A model generated the notes under the pieces. It was not told where the DNA came from, did no database searches, and saw nothing but the letters and a program-made list of their open reading frames with translations. This document shows, in pieces, positions 17,452 to 26,903 of a stretch of DNA of 64,000 bases. Source of the DNA: Streptomyces sp. RFCAC02 (GTDB lineage: Bacteria > Actinomycetota > Actinomycetes > Streptomycetales > Streptomycetaceae); contig NZ_SAUH01000001.1 in NCBI RefSeq assembly GCF_004193175.1, positions 4,497,501-4,561,500 on the forward strand. Direction: 5' to 3'. Within the stretch, counting starts at the first letter, position 1. Every line of letters begins with the position of its first letter. A program made the position numbers and the translations under genes.

Positions 17452-18465
17452 TCAGAGAGCGGCGGCCCGCTCGCTCAGCCCATCGACTTCCGGCACGCCG
17501 CTCAGGCGGTCGAGACGTGCCCGCATCTCCTGGACCGCGTCGTGGACCTTGACCGAACGGATGCCGTCCGCGCAGTCCAGGAAGTCGTGCCAGCCTGCCA
17601 CGGCCGCGCCGATGTCCCCCCGCTGGAGCCGGATCTGCCCCAGGTCCGCCAAGACGATCGCGCGGGTGCGGCGTCGGTCGAGGCCGTGGATGTCGAGCGC
17701 GTGCCGCAGGTGCTCCTCGGCGGCGTCGAGGTCACCGAGGCGGGCGAGGATCATCCCGGACTCGTGCGCCCACCGCCCGACCGAGTAGTGCCCGGCCCAC
17801 GACTCGCCCGGGGCGGCCGGGGATCGTTCGATCGCGGACTGGGCGGCGGCCAGTGCGGAAGCCGCCGTGGGGCGGTCGCCGTCGAGAGCCGCCGCGTTGG
17901 CAAGCGTCGTCCTGTAGTAGGCCAGCGCGCGCGGATCGTCGAGAGCACGCGCCCGCCGCACACACTCTTCCGACAGGCGGACGGCGGCGGCCCGGTGCCC
18001 GTGGTCGATGGCCTGGACGGCCATGCCCCGCAGGGCTGTCGCGGACAGCTCCGCGTCCCCGGCCTCGGCCGCCAGTCGAAAGGAATGCGCGTAATACCGC
18101 TGGGCGAGACCCTGGTTGCCTTCATCCCCCGCCATCCAGCCCGCGAGGTGCACCAGTTGGGAGACGGCTGCGAAAAGCTCACGTCCGATCGCCTGGGTGA
18201 AGCTGCCGCCCAGCCAGGGGGCGACGTCCTCGGTGAGATACCGCACGACCAGGTGGCGGGCGTGTCCGCCGCCGAGTTCGGCGGCGGCGTCGCCGAGGAC
18301 CTTGGTCATCTGCCGCACCGCGGCGACTTCGCCCTTGCCGACGCGCACCGAGGGCGAGCCTGCCTGGGCGGTGGCGGTGCGGCGGGTGATGGCATCCAGG
18401 TCGGGCAGCGCGAGAACGCTCAACGCGTACGCGCTGGATGCTGCCATGAACTCCCGACGCTGCAC
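17452..18465 (-). CDS. TPR protein resembling the C-terminal half of XRE-type regulators, no HTH
   Basis: 337 residues from the GTG at 18465, which has GGAGAG 6 nt upstream; an in-frame GTG at 18498 is possible. It starts VQRREFMAASSAYALSVLAL, which is the linker usually found after the helix-turn-helix of Streptomyces XRE/TPR regulators, or a degenerate Tat-like signal. The rest is helical TPR repeats (for example ALDDPRALAYYRTTLANAAA, LGDLDAAEEHLRHALDIHG and IRLQRGDIGAAVAGW). No DNA-binding motif is present. The 244 bp upstream encode no obvious HTH. It is convergent with comEC. It could be a peptide or protein interaction partner rather than a repressor; function not established. Confidence 0.65.
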   Translation of the reverse strand: MQRREFMAASSAYALSVLALPDLDAITRRTATAQAGSPSVRVGKGEVAAVRQMTKVLGDAAAELGGGHARHLVVRYLTEDVAPWLGGSFTQAIGRELFAAVSQLVHLAGWMAGDEGNQGLAQRYYAHSFRLAAEAGDAELSATALRGMAVQAIDHGHRAAAVRLSEECVRRARALDDPRALAYYRTTLANAAALDGDRPTAASALAAAQSAIERSPAAPGESWAGHYSVGRWAHESGMILARLGDLDAAEEHLRHALDIHGLDRRRTRAIVLADLGQIRLQRGDIGAAVAGWHDFLDCADGIRSVKVHDAVQEMRARLDRLSGVPEVDGLSERAAAL

Positions 18466-18709
18466 GTCCCACTCTCCTGACCGGACCACCGACGCCACGG
18501 TATCGCCGGACGCTGCTCCGCCGAGACCGCTCGACCCGGTGAAGTCCGGCGCCTGCGGTCGGACGAGTGGAGGCCGTGGTTCGTTGTCCGGTGCCGGACG
18601 CCGGGAGGCTCTCGACCGCGCCTGTCGGCCGCCGCCGAAGACGCTGGCAGGCTCCTCGGCGGTCAGTGACGTATGTCGTACAGCGCGGTGGGGCGTGAGG
18701 GGGAGGGGG

Positions 18710-19168
18710 TCAGACCAGCCAGGTGCCGTCGTGCATCAGCAGGCGGCCGGGTTGTTCGTTCACCCCGCGCCACGCCGTGATCCGTGTCGGGCGGAAGCGG
18801 AGGAACGTGTACGCCGGCAGGCTCCGTACGTCCCAGGCCAGTTTCGCGATGAACGCCTCCGCCTCCGGTCCTGGCAGCGCGTCCACCGGGACGGTCTCGA
18901 CGTCCGTCTCGATGCGCACCACGTCGCGCGGGTGGCCGAGGCAGACCGTCGCGCGGCCCGTGCGGCGGGCGTTGACCGCCGTCGGGTTGGCCGCGCGGGT
19001 GGCCATGACCAAGTGCCCGCCGTGCCAGACGAACCACAGCGGTGTCAGGCACGGCTCGCCGTCGGTGCCGGCCGTGGCCACCCAGGCGTCCTCGTCGTCC
19101 CGCAGCCGTCGCAGAGTGTCCCGTTTGCGCTGTGCCGCCTCACGCGGCGGGGGGAGTTCCCGCATCAT
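18710..19168 (-). CDS. Pyridoxamine-5'-phosphate-oxidase-family FMN/F420-binding protein
   Basis: 152 residues of the split-barrel fold: DDEDAWVATAGTDGEPCLTPLWFVWHGGHLVMAT at the N-terminal half is the classic flavin-binding strand pair, followed by NARRTGRATVCL and VRIETDVE. Such actinobacterial proteins often bind F420 or FMN and reduce small molecules. The gene has two adjacent ATG codons at its start; the second has no better ribosome-binding site. The neighbour at 19232 is on the same strand, 63 nt upstream. Substrate unknown. Confidence 0.8.
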   Translation of the reverse strand: MMRELPPPREAAQRKRDTLRRLRDDEDAWVATAGTDGEPCLTPLWFVWHGGHLVMATRAANPTAVNARRTGRATVCLGHPRDVVRIETDVETVPVDALPGPEAEAFIAKLAWDVRSLPAYTFLRFRPTRITAWRGVNEQPGRLLMHDGTWLV

Positions 19169-19231
19169 GTGCGCCGACCGTAGGGCGGGCCGGGGCGGTG
19201 CGCATCGGGCGTGCGACGTAGGGCCGGGGGA

Positions 19232-19477
19232 TCAGTCGCGTTCCAGCCAGCCGTCGTACTCCTCGGCGAGCGCCGCCAGCGCGGCCGCGTCGTGGCGGGA
19301 ATCCGGGTCCTCCACGACGACGAGCCACTGCGCGTCCTCCGCGTCGTCCTCGCCGGCCAGCGCGTCCCGCAGGGGGCGGGGCTCCTCGGCGAGGCCCAGG
19401 CGGTCCGCCACCTCCGCCGCGACCTCGTCGGCCGCGTCCCGGTCCGGCAGCACCAGTACATGTCGTCCCTCGGTCAC
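19232..19477 (-). CDS. Small acidic conserved protein
   Basis: 81 residues from a GTG, beginning VTEGRHVLVLPDRDAADEVA and ending in EEYDGWLERD. It is rich in Asp/Glu and looks like a small alpha/beta protein with no catalytic signature. I recall similar small proteins beside holA in Streptomyces. It is divergent from holA with 54 nt between the starts, so both promoters share that short interval. No ribosome-binding site is clear. Function unknown. Confidence 0.65.
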   Translation of the reverse strand: MTEGRHVLVLPDRDAADEVAAEVADRLGLAEEPRPLRDALAGEDDAEDAQWLVVVEDPDSRHDAAALAALAEEYDGWLERD

Positions 19478-19531
19478 CGCCCCATTCTCGCCCGTCCGCC
19501 GGGTGTCCGAGGTCCGTGCGATGCTGGGCGC

Positions 19532-20518
19532 ATGGCAGCCAGAGCACCCCGCGCCGACGACCCGCTCGCCCCGGTCACGCTCGCCGTCGGGCAGGAGGAG
19601 CTGCTGCTCGACCGGGCCGTCCGTGACGTCGTGGCGGCGGCGCGCGCCGCCGACCCCGACACCGATGTCCGCGACCTCGAACCCGGCGCCCTCCAGCCCG
19701 GCACCCTGGCCGAGCTGACCAGCCCCTCGCTGTTCGCCGAGCGGAAGGTCGTCGTCGTCCGGCAGGCCCAGGACCTGGGCGCCGACACCGTGAAGGACGT
19801 CAAGGCGTACCTGGCCGCGCCCGCCGACGAGATCACCCTCGTCCTGCTGCACGCCGGTGGCGCCAGAGGCAAGGGGCTCATGGACGCGGCCCGCAAGGCC
19901 GGCGCCCGCGAGGTGGCCTGCGCGCGGATGACGAAGCCGGCGGACCGGCTGGCGTTCGTGCGCGGCGAGTTCAGGTCCGCCGGGCGCAGCGCGAGCCCCG
20001 GGGCGTGCCAGGCCCTCGTGGACGCCATCGGCAGCGACCTGCGGGAGCTGGCGTCCGCCTGCGCCCAGCTCGCCGCCGACGTGGAGGGCGCCATCGACGA
20101 GGACGTCGTCGGCCGCTACTACACCGGCCGCGCCGAGGCGTCCAGCTTCACCGTCGCCGACCGGGCCGTGGAGGGCCGGGCGGCCGAGGCGCTGGAGGCG
20201 CTGCGCTGGGCGCTGTCCACCGGGGTCGCGCCCGTCCTCGTCACGAGTGCCCTCGCGCAGGGCGTCCGGTCCATCGGCAGGCTCGCCACCGCGCCCGCCG
20301 GCGCCAGGCCCGCCGACCTGGCACGGGACCTCGGCATGCCGCCGTGGAAGATCGACCGGGTGCGGCAGCAGATGCGCGGCTGGTCCGCCGACGGCGTCGC
20401 GACCGCGCTGACCGCCGTCGCCGAGGCCGACGCGGCCGTCAAGGGCGGCGGCCACGACCCGGAGTACGCGCTGGAGCGGGCCGTCGTCACCATCGCGCGG
20501 GCCGCCCGCTCCCGCTGA
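19532..20518 (+). CDS. holA: DNA polymerase III subunit delta
   Basis: 328 residues, usual length. The N-terminal part is the ATPase-fold domain of clamp-loader delta without a P-loop (LAVGQEELLLDRAVRDV at the start). The central segment has SDLRELASACAQLAA, and the C-terminal helical domain includes GMPPWKIDRVRQQM, which is characteristic. Delta opens the beta sliding clamp within the clamp loader at the replication fork. The ATG at 19532 is in frame with conserved sequence; an ATG 11 nt earlier is out of frame. A strong hairpin follows. Confidence 0.92.
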   Translation: MAARAPRADDPLAPVTLAVGQEELLLDRAVRDVVAAARAADPDTDVRDLEPGALQPGTLAELTSPSLFAERKVVVVRQAQDLGADTVKDVKAYLAAPADEITLVLLHAGGARGKGLMDAARKAGAREVACARMTKPADRLAFVRGEFRSAGRSASPGACQALVDAIGSDLRELASACAQLAADVEGAIDEDVVGRYYTGRAEASSFTVADRAVEGRAAEALEALRWALSTGVAPVLVTSALAQGVRSIGRLATAPAGARPADLARDLGMPPWKIDRVRQQMRGWSADGVATALTAVAEADAAVKGGGHDPEYALERAVVTIARAARSR

Positions 20519-20536
20519 GGCGGGCCGTGGCAGCGC

Positions 20537-20580
20537 GAAGGCCCCGGCCCCGCCGGGGGATGGCGGGGGCCGGGGCCTTC
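20537..20580. terminator. Bidirectional stem-loop between holA and rpsT
   Basis: GAAGGCCCCGGCCCCGCC pairs with GGCGGGGGCCGGGGCCTTC through a GGGGAT-type loop with one bulged G. The genes on both sides converge here, so it can serve both. The rest of the 20519-20716 interval shows nothing recognisable. Confidence 0.75.
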
Positions 20581-20716
20581 GGCACCGTCGAGAAGCTCAG
20601 GGGCACCGCACCCGCGTGGCGAACGTTGGGATCAGCGCGGTGCCGTGCGCGCGCCGGACAGGGAGCGGGGAGAGGGACCGCTTCACACCCGGACCGGCGG
20701 CGGAACGAGCCCGGTG

Positions 20717-20983
20717 TCAGCCCTGGAGCGCGTTGACCTGGAGCGCGAGGGCCGACTTCTTGTTGGCGGCGTTGTTCTTGTGGAGCACGCCCTTGCTCAC
20801 GGCCTTGTCGAGCTTGCGGGCCGCGACACGGCGGGCGGTCTCGGCCTGCTCGTAGTCGCCGGCGGCCACGGCCTCACGGGCCTTGCGGACGGCCGTCTTG
20901 ACCTCGGAACGGACCGCCTGGTTGCGCAGACGGGCCTTCTCGTTGGTCCGGATCCGCTTGATCTGGGACTTGATGTTCGCCAC
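20717..20983 (-). CDS. rpsT: 30S ribosomal protein S20
   Basis: 88 residues, beginning [17 protein letters not shown] and ending in [20 protein letters not shown], a textbook S20. It binds 16S rRNA in the body of the small subunit. The start is GTG. It is divergent from lepA, with about 208 bp between them holding the two promoters; I could not assign boxes with confidence. Confidence 0.97.
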   Translation of the reverse strand: MANIKSQIKRIRTNEKARLRNQAVRSEVKTAVRKAREAVAAGDYEQAETARRVAARKLDKAVSKGVLHKNNAANKKSALALQVNALQG

Positions 20984-21191
20984 GGAATGAGCCTTCGCAG
21001 GTTCTGTCGGTGATTCGATGGACGGTCCCCCACCCCGGCCCCGGCCTGCCGGCCGGCGCTCCGCGGATGACGGACACAGTCCGCCAGCCTACCAGCGGGC
21101 CCGCGCGGGCTCCGAATCCGTACCAGCGTCCGCCGCGTGGGAGCATGGGACGCGATCCACCCTTCCGCAGCCATGACCGACAGGACCCCGC

Positions 21192-23051
21192 GTGCCCGCG
21201 ATCACCTCGAACGCGCCGGAGCCCAGCCGTACCGACCCGGCTCTGATCCGTAACTTCTGCATCATCGCGCACATCGACCACGGCAAGTCGACGCTGGCCG
21301 ACCGCATGCTCCAGCTCACCGGCATCGTCGACCAGCGCCAGATGCGCGCGCAGTACCTCGACCGCATGGACATCGAGCGCGAGCGCGGCATCACGATCAA
21401 GTCCCAGGCGGTCCGCATGCCGTGGCAGGCGGAGGGCGCGGCGCACGTCCTGAACATGATCGACACCCCGGGCCACGTGGACTTCACCTACGAGGTGTCC
21501 CGTTCCCTCGCCGCGTGCGAGGGCTGCATCCTGCTCGTGGACGCGGCCCAGGGCATCGAGGCCCAGACCCTCGCCAACCTCTACCTGGCGATGGAGAACG
21601 ACCTCACGATCATCCCGGTCCTCAACAAGATCGACCTGCCCGCCGCCCAGCCCGACAAGTTCGCCGCCGAGCTGGCGCACCTCATCGGCTGCGACCCGGG
21701 CGACGTGCTGCGCGTCTCCGCGAAGACCGGCGAGGGCGTCGACGCGCTCCTGGACGAGGTGGTCCGCCAGGTCCCCGCCCCCGTGGGCGACCCGGAGGCG
21801 CCCGCCCGCGCCATGATCTTCGACTCGGTGTACGACGCCTACCGCGGCGTCGTCACCTACGTGAAGCTGGTGGACGGCGCCCTCGGCAAGCGCGAGCGCA
21901 TCCAGATGATGTCCACCGGCGCCACGCACGAACTGCTGGAGATCGGCGTCAACTCGCCCGAGATGACCCCGGCGGACGGCCTCGCGGTCGGCGAGGTCGG
22001 CTACCTCATCACCGGCGTGAAGGACGTGCGGCAGTCGAAGGTCGGTGACACGGTCACCCTCCAGCGGCGCGGCGCGACCGAGGCGCTCGGCGGCTACAAG
22101 GACCCGAAGCCGATGGTGTTCTCCGGGCTGTACCCGATCGACGGCTCGGACTACCCGAACCTCCGCGACGCCCTTGAGAAGCTCCAGCTCAACGACGCGG
22201 CGCTCGTCTTCGAGCCGGAGACGTCCGTCGCCCTCGGCTTCGGTTTCCGCGTCGGCTTCCTCGGCCTGCTGCACCTGGAGGTCATCCGGGAGCGGCTGGA
22301 GCGCGAGTCCAACCTCGACCTGATCGCCACCGCGCCGAACGTGGTCTACCAGGTCACCATGGAGGACGGCACCCGGCACACGGTCACGAACCCGAGCGAG
22401 TTCCCCGGCGGGAAGGTCGCCGAGGTCAGTGAGCCCGTCGTCCGCGCCACGGTGCTCGCGCCCAGCGAGTACGTCGGCGCGATCATGGAGCTGTGCCAGA
22501 CCCGCCGCGGCGTCCTGCAGGGCATGGACTACCTGTCCGAGGACCGTGTCGAGCTGCGCTACACCCTGCCCCTCGCGGAGATCGTCTTCGACTTCTTCGA
22601 CGCCCTGAAGTCGAAGACCCGCGGCTACGCGTCCCTCGACTACGAGCCGACCGGCGAGCAGACCGCCGACCTGGTCAAGGTCGACATCCTGCTGCACGGC
22701 GACAAGGTGGACGCGTTCTCCGCGATCGTCCACAAGGACAAGGCGTACGCGTACGGCGTGAAGATGGCGTCGAAGCTGCGCGAGCTCATCCCGCGCCAGC
22801 AGTTCGAGGTCCCGATCCAGGCGGCCATCGGGTCCCGTGTCATCGCCCGCGAGACGGTGCGGGCGATGCGCAAGGACGTGCTCTCCAAGTGCTACGGCGG
22901 CGACATCTCGCGGAAGCGGAAGCTGCTGGAGAAGCAGAAGGAGGGCAAGAAGCGCATGAAGATGGTGGGGCGCGTCGAGGTGCCGCAGGAGGCGTTCATC
23001 GCGGCCCTGTCGTCGGATGGCGACGGCGGTGAGGGGAAGAACAAGAAATGA
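21192..23051 (+). CDS. lepA: Elongation factor 4 (LepA)
   Basis: 619 residues. GTPase motifs are [13 protein letters not shown] (G1), ERGITIKSQ (switch I), DTPGH (G3) and NKIDLP (G4). The LepA-specific C-terminal domain is present ([32 protein letters not shown]). LepA acts on stalled or paused ribosomes and in 30S biogenesis. The start is GTG. The rpsT-lepA pairing is common in actinobacteria and other bacteria. Confidence 0.97.
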   Translation: MPAITSNAPEPSRTDPALIRNFCIIAHIDHGKSTLADRMLQLTGIVDQRQMRAQYLDRMDIERERGITIKSQAVRMPWQAEGAAHVLNMIDTPGHVDFTYEVSRSLAACEGCILLVDAAQGIEAQTLANLYLAMENDLTIIPVLNKIDLPAAQPDKFAAELAHLIGCDPGDVLRVSAKTGEGVDALLDEVVRQVPAPVGDPEAPARAMIFDSVYDAYRGVVTYVKLVDGALGKRERIQMMSTGATHELLEIGVNSPEMTPADGLAVGEVGYLITGVKDVRQSKVGDTVTLQRRGATEALGGYKDPKPMVFSGLYPIDGSDYPNLRDALEKLQLNDAALVFEPETSVALGFGFRVGFLGLLHLEVIRERLERESNLDLIATAPNVVYQVTMEDGTRHTVTNPSEFPGGKVAEVSEPVVRATVLAPSEYVGAIMELCQTRRGVLQGMDYLSEDRVELRYTLPLAEIVFDFFDALKSKTRGYASLDYEPTGEQTADLVKVDILLHGDKVDAFSAIVHKDKAYAYGVKMASKLRELIPRQQFEVPIQAAIGSRVIARETVRAMRKDVLSKCYGGDISRKRKLLEKQKEGKKRMKMVGRVEVPQEAFIAALSSDGDGGEGKNKK

Positions 23052-23147
23052 CACCCCTTACGCACGGGGAGCGTGGCGCCTAATCTGGGCGACACTCTCA
23101 AGTTACCGGCAAGTCACCCCGTTGCAGCGCGGCACCCGGAGGACCCC

Positions 23148-25025
23148 GTGACCGACAGGCAGAACCAGCTCACGCAGAACCGCCCGCCATCCGTGGCCCA
23201 CCTCTTCCTGGACCGTGTCGCGGCGACGCCGGACGACGAGGCCTTCCGCTACCCGGTGGCCGCGCCGGGCGGCGGCCCCGACGACTGGGCGTCCTACACG
23301 TGGCGCGAGGCGGCGGACCGCGTGTTCGCGCTGGCTGCGGGGCTCATGGAGCTGGGGGTGCGGCCGGAGGAGCGGGTCGCGATCGCCGCCGGCACGAGTG
23401 TGGACTGGATCCTCGCCGACCTCGGCATCATGTGCGCCGGCGCCGCGACGACCACGATCTACGCGCAGACGAACGCCGAGGAGAGCGCGTTCATCCTCGC
23501 CGACTCGGGCAGCCGCGTCCTGATCGCCGAGGACGGGGTGCAGCTCGCGAAGGCGCGCGAGCGCCGCGCCGACCTGCCGGACCTCGCGCACGTCGTGGTC
23601 ATCGAGGCGGCCGACGCGGTCCCCGCCGAGGGCGACCCGGACGGCTGGGTCCTGTCGCTGGCCGACCTCGCCGCCCGCGGCGCTGCCCGCCTGGAGCGGA
23701 AGCCGGACTGCGTGCGCGAGACGGTCGCCGCGCTCCGCCCGGACCAGCTCGCGACGCTGATCTACACCTCGGGTACGACGGGCCGCCCCAAAGGGGTGCG
23801 GCTGAGCCAGGACACCTGGTCGTACATGGGCCACACCATCGACGCCATCGGCCTGATGCGCCCCGATGACGTGCAGTACCTGTGGCTGCCGCTCGCGCAC
23901 GTCTTCGGCAAGGTGCTGCTGTCCGCGCACATCAAGGTCGGCGGTGTCACGGCGGTCGACGGCCGGCAGGACCGCATCATCCAGAACCTGCCGCACGTCC
24001 GCCCCACCTTCATGTGCGGCGTGCCGCGCGTCTTCGAGAAGGTGTACAACGGCGCGTCGATGAAGGCGCACGGGGACGGCGCGCTGAAGGGCCGGATCTT
24101 CGACTGGGCGGCCGCGACGGCCAAGGAGTTCGCGCGCGTCTCCCAGGAGAACTTCCGCCGCACCGGGCGCGCCTCCGTGCCCGGCGCGCTGCGCGCGAAG
24201 CACGCGCTGGCCGACCGGCTGGTGTACGGGAAGCTGCGGGCGTTGTTCGGCGGCCGGATGCGGCTCGTCGTCTCGGGCTCCGCGGCGCTCACCCCGGAGA
24301 TCGGGTACTTCTTCAGCGGCCTCGGCATCCCCCTGCTGGAGGGGTACGGCCTCACGGAGTCGGCCGCCGCGTCCTTCCTGAACCCGCTGGCCGCCAACCG
24401 GATCGGCACGGTCGGCAAGGCGTTCCCGGGTCTTGAGGCGCGGATCGCCGACGACGGCGAGCTGCTGCTGCGGGGTCCCGGCATCATGCAGGGCTACCAC
24501 GGGCTGCCGGAGAAGACGGCCGAGGCGCTGGACGAGGACGGCTGGTTCCACACGGGCGACATCGGCGAGCTGTCGGACGACGGCTACCTGCGCATCACGG
24601 ACCGGAAGAAGGACCTGTTCAAGACCTCGGTGGGCAAGTACGTGGCGCCGACGGAGGTCGAGGGCCGCTTCAAGGCGGTGTGTCCGTACGTGTCGTCGAT
24701 GGTGGTGGTCGGCGCGGGCCGGAAGTTCTGCTCGGCGCTGATCGCGCTGGACGCCGAGGCGATCACGCGCTGGGCCGGGGAGAACGGCGTGCCGGGCACG
24801 ACGTACGCCGACATCGTCGCGCACGAGCGCACCCAGGCCCTGGTGGACGGCTATGTGCAGGAGCTGAACGCGGGGCTCCAGCGCTGGCAGACGGTGAAGC
24901 GGTTCCGCGTCCTGCCGCGCGAGCTGGATGTGGAGCACGGCGATCTCACGCCGAGCCTGAAGCTGAAGCGGCCGGTCGTGGAGGCGGAGTTCAGGGACCT
25001 CATCGACGAGATGTACAAGGACTGA
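23148..25025 (+). CDS. Long-chain fatty acid-CoA ligase (AMP-forming)
   Basis: 625 residues, long-chain type with the extended linker. The AMP-binding motif is LIYTSGTTGRPKG, LEGYGLTESAAAS is the second motif, and GWFHTGDIGELSDDGYLRITDRKKD is the hinge and FACS motif. A catalytic Lys is expected near the C-terminus (LTPSLKLKRP). It activates fatty acids to acyl-CoA through an acyl-adenylate. The GTG start has GGAGGA 4 nt upstream; an in-frame start 75 nt earlier lacks this site. It follows lepA by 96 nt. Confidence 0.93.
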   Translation: MTDRQNQLTQNRPPSVAHLFLDRVAATPDDEAFRYPVAAPGGGPDDWASYTWREAADRVFALAAGLMELGVRPEERVAIAAGTSVDWILADLGIMCAGAATTTIYAQTNAEESAFILADSGSRVLIAEDGVQLAKARERRADLPDLAHVVVIEAADAVPAEGDPDGWVLSLADLAARGAARLERKPDCVRETVAALRPDQLATLIYTSGTTGRPKGVRLSQDTWSYMGHTIDAIGLMRPDDVQYLWLPLAHVFGKVLLSAHIKVGGVTAVDGRQDRIIQNLPHVRPTFMCGVPRVFEKVYNGASMKAHGDGALKGRIFDWAAATAKEFARVSQENFRRTGRASVPGALRAKHALADRLVYGKLRALFGGRMRLVVSGSAALTPEIGYFFSGLGIPLLEGYGLTESAAASFLNPLAANRIGTVGKAFPGLEARIADDGELLLRGPGIMQGYHGLPEKTAEALDEDGWFHTGDIGELSDDGYLRITDRKKDLFKTSVGKYVAPTEVEGRFKAVCPYVSSMVVVGAGRKFCSALIALDAEAITRWAGENGVPGTTYADIVAHERTQALVDGYVQELNAGLQRWQTVKRFRVLPRELDVEHGDLTPSLKLKRPVVEAEFRDLIDEMYKD

Positions 25026-25131
25026 GGCCCGGTCCTGGGCCGCCCGCCGGGGCGAACTAGGCTGAGGGGCCGTTCCGGTCCCGCCGGACGTGCCGTGACC
25101 TGCTGCCGATCGTGAGAGGAAGGTCGGCGAC

Positions 25132-25713
25132 GTGCTCGACCACCGGGGGCCGGCGCCCCTCGACGACCCCCTGGCCGGTGCCGTGCGGATCTCCTCGGAG
25201 GGCGAGCTCGACGCGCTGCTCGGTACGCCGCACCCGGTGGTGATCGACAAGGTGCGGCCGGATCTCGGGGAGTCCGAGCGCGACTGGATCGCCCGGTCCC
25301 CGCTGTGCATGGTCGCCACGTCGGCGCCCGACGGCACGTGCGACGTCTCGCCGCGCGGCGACCCGCCCGGGTTCGTGCAGGTGCTGGACGCGACGACGCT
25401 CGCGCTGCCCGACCGGCGGGGGAACCGCCGTGCCGACAACTGGCGGAACGTCCTGGGCAACCCCCACGTCGGCCTGGTCTTCCTCATACCCGGTGTCGGG
25501 GAGACGCTGCGGGTCAACGGCACGGCGGAACTCGTCCGCGACGCCCCGTTCTTCGACCGCCTGGCCCTGGCCGGCGATCCGCCGCAGCTCGCCCTCGTGG
25601 TGCGGACGCAGGAGGTGTTCCTGCACTGTTCGCGCTCCCTCACGCGCGCCGGCGTGTGGCGGCCCGGGACGTGGGCGCCGGGGGAGGCGCCGGGCCGCGC
25701 ACGCCGGGGGTGA
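25132..25713 (+). CDS. PPOX-class FMN-dependent flavoprotein
   Basis: 193 residues of the pyridoxamine-phosphate-oxidase-like split barrel. Diagnostic stretches are SPLCMVATSAPDGTCDVSPR, DRRGNRRADNWRNVLGNPHV and FLIPGVGETLRVNGTA, characteristic of the MSMEG_1061-like subgroup. GTG start with AGAGGAAGG upstream. It likely binds FMN; substrate unknown. It ends 25 nt before an iron box that belongs to the next operon. Confidence 0.85.
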   Translation: MLDHRGPAPLDDPLAGAVRISSEGELDALLGTPHPVVIDKVRPDLGESERDWIARSPLCMVATSAPDGTCDVSPRGDPPGFVQVLDATTLALPDRRGNRRADNWRNVLGNPHVGLVFLIPGVGETLRVNGTAELVRDAPFFDRLALAGDPPQLALVVRTQEVFLHCSRSLTRAGVWRPGTWAPGEAPGRARRG

Positions 25714-25737
25714 GGGGCCACCCCAGGCCCGGTTTAC

Positions 25738-25756
25738 GTAGGGTAGCCTCACCTAA
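25738..25756 (+). promoter_or_regulatory. Iron box (DmdR/IdeR-type operator) of the siderophore importer
   Basis: GTAGGGTAGCCTCACCTAA matches the 19-bp actinomycete iron-box consensus TTAGGTTAGGCTCACCTAA at 14 of 19 positions, best in the right half. TAGCCT inside it can serve as the -10, so Fe-bound repressor would block the promoter of the permease operon starting at 25833. Confidence 0.75.
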
Positions 25757-25832
25757 GTTCAACGACTGGTGAAGGTGCGGGACCCGACATGCCCAGAGCC
25801 GTACGCGCGGACACCGCGCCCGGGAGCCCCCG

Positions 25833-26903
25833 GTGACGCCGCGGGCGGCCGGGCCGGCGCTCGTGCCACCGCCGGCCCCCGAGGCGGTCACCGGCCGGTC
25901 GGTCCGCAGCCGCCCGGTGCTGGCCGCCGGTCTGCTGCTGTCCTGCCTGGTGCTGCTCGCCGCCTGCGCCGCGAGCCTCGCCGTCGGCGCCGAGCACGTG
26001 CCGGCGGGCAAGGTCGTGCACGCCCTGCTGGACTACGACGCCACCGACCGCGACCAGATCGTCGTCCACCACCTGCGTCTCCCGCGCACCCTGGCCGGGC
26101 TGCTCGTGGGGGCGGCCCTCGGGCTCGGCGGCACCCTGATGCAGGGCGTGGCCCGCAACCCCCTGGCCGACCCGGGCATGCTGGGCGTCAACTCCGGCGC
26201 CGCGCTGTTCGTCGTGATCGGCATCGGCTGGCTGGACCTCACGTCCTTCACGGGCTACGTCTGGTGCGGCTTCGCCGGCGCCCTGGTGGCCGCCGTGCTG
26301 GTCTACGGGGTCAGCGCGCCGGGCCGCGAGGGCGCCACCCCGGTCAAGCTGGCCCTGGCCGGCGCCACCACCACGGCGGCGCTCGGCTCGGTCACGAGCG
26401 CCCTCGTCCTCAGCGACACCGACACGTTCGACCAGTACCGGTTCTGGCAGGTCGGCACCCTGTCGCGCGCCGCCGGCACCGTGGGGGACGCCGCCCCGTT
26501 CATCCTGGTGGGCGCGGTCGGCGCGCTTGCCTGCGGCCGCCTCCTCAACACCCTCGCGCTGGGCGAGGACATGGCCCGCGCGCTCGGGCAGCGCGTCGGC
26601 GCCGTACGGCTGCTGTGCGCCGCCCTCACCGTCCTGCTGTGCGGCGCGGCCACCGCGCTGTGCGGCCCGATCGTCTTCGTGGGGCTCGTCGTCCCGCACA
26701 TCGCGCGGGCCATCACCGGTGCCGACTACCGGTGGATCCTCCCGTACTCCGCGGTGCTCGCGCCCGCGCTCCTGCTGCTGTCCGACATCATCGGCCGCGT
26801 CGTGGCACGTCCAGGCGAGGTGCAGGTCGGCATCGTCACGGCGGTGCTGGGGGCCGTGCCGTTCATCCTGCTGGTCCGCGCCCGGAAGGTGGCCGAACTG
26901 TGA
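25833..26903 (+). CDS. FecCD-family iron-siderophore ABC permease (first subunit)
   Basis: 356 residues with about nine membrane helices starting near residue 30. Family signatures are HHLRLPRTLAGLLVGAALGL, GVARNPLADPGMLGVNSGAA and the ATPase-docking region GPIVFVGLVVPHIAR. It forms the heterodimeric channel with the next gene. The GTG start overlies no strong ribosome-binding site (CGGGAGCC 5 nt upstream). The operon is preceded by an iron box about 75 nt upstream, so it is expected to be expressed in iron starvation. Confidence 0.92.
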   Translation: MTPRAAGPALVPPPAPEAVTGRSVRSRPVLAAGLLLSCLVLLAACAASLAVGAEHVPAGKVVHALLDYDATDRDQIVVHHLRLPRTLAGLLVGAALGLGGTLMQGVARNPLADPGMLGVNSGAALFVVIGIGWLDLTSFTGYVWCGFAGALVAAVLVYGVSAPGREGATPVKLALAGATTTAALGSVTSALVLSDTDTFDQYRFWQVGTLSRAAGTVGDAAPFILVGAVGALACGRLLNTLALGEDMARALGQRVGAVRLLCAALTVLLCGAATALCGPIVFVGLVVPHIARAITGADYRWILPYSAVLAPALLLLSDIIGRVVARPGEVQVGIVTAVLGAVPFILLVRARKVAEL

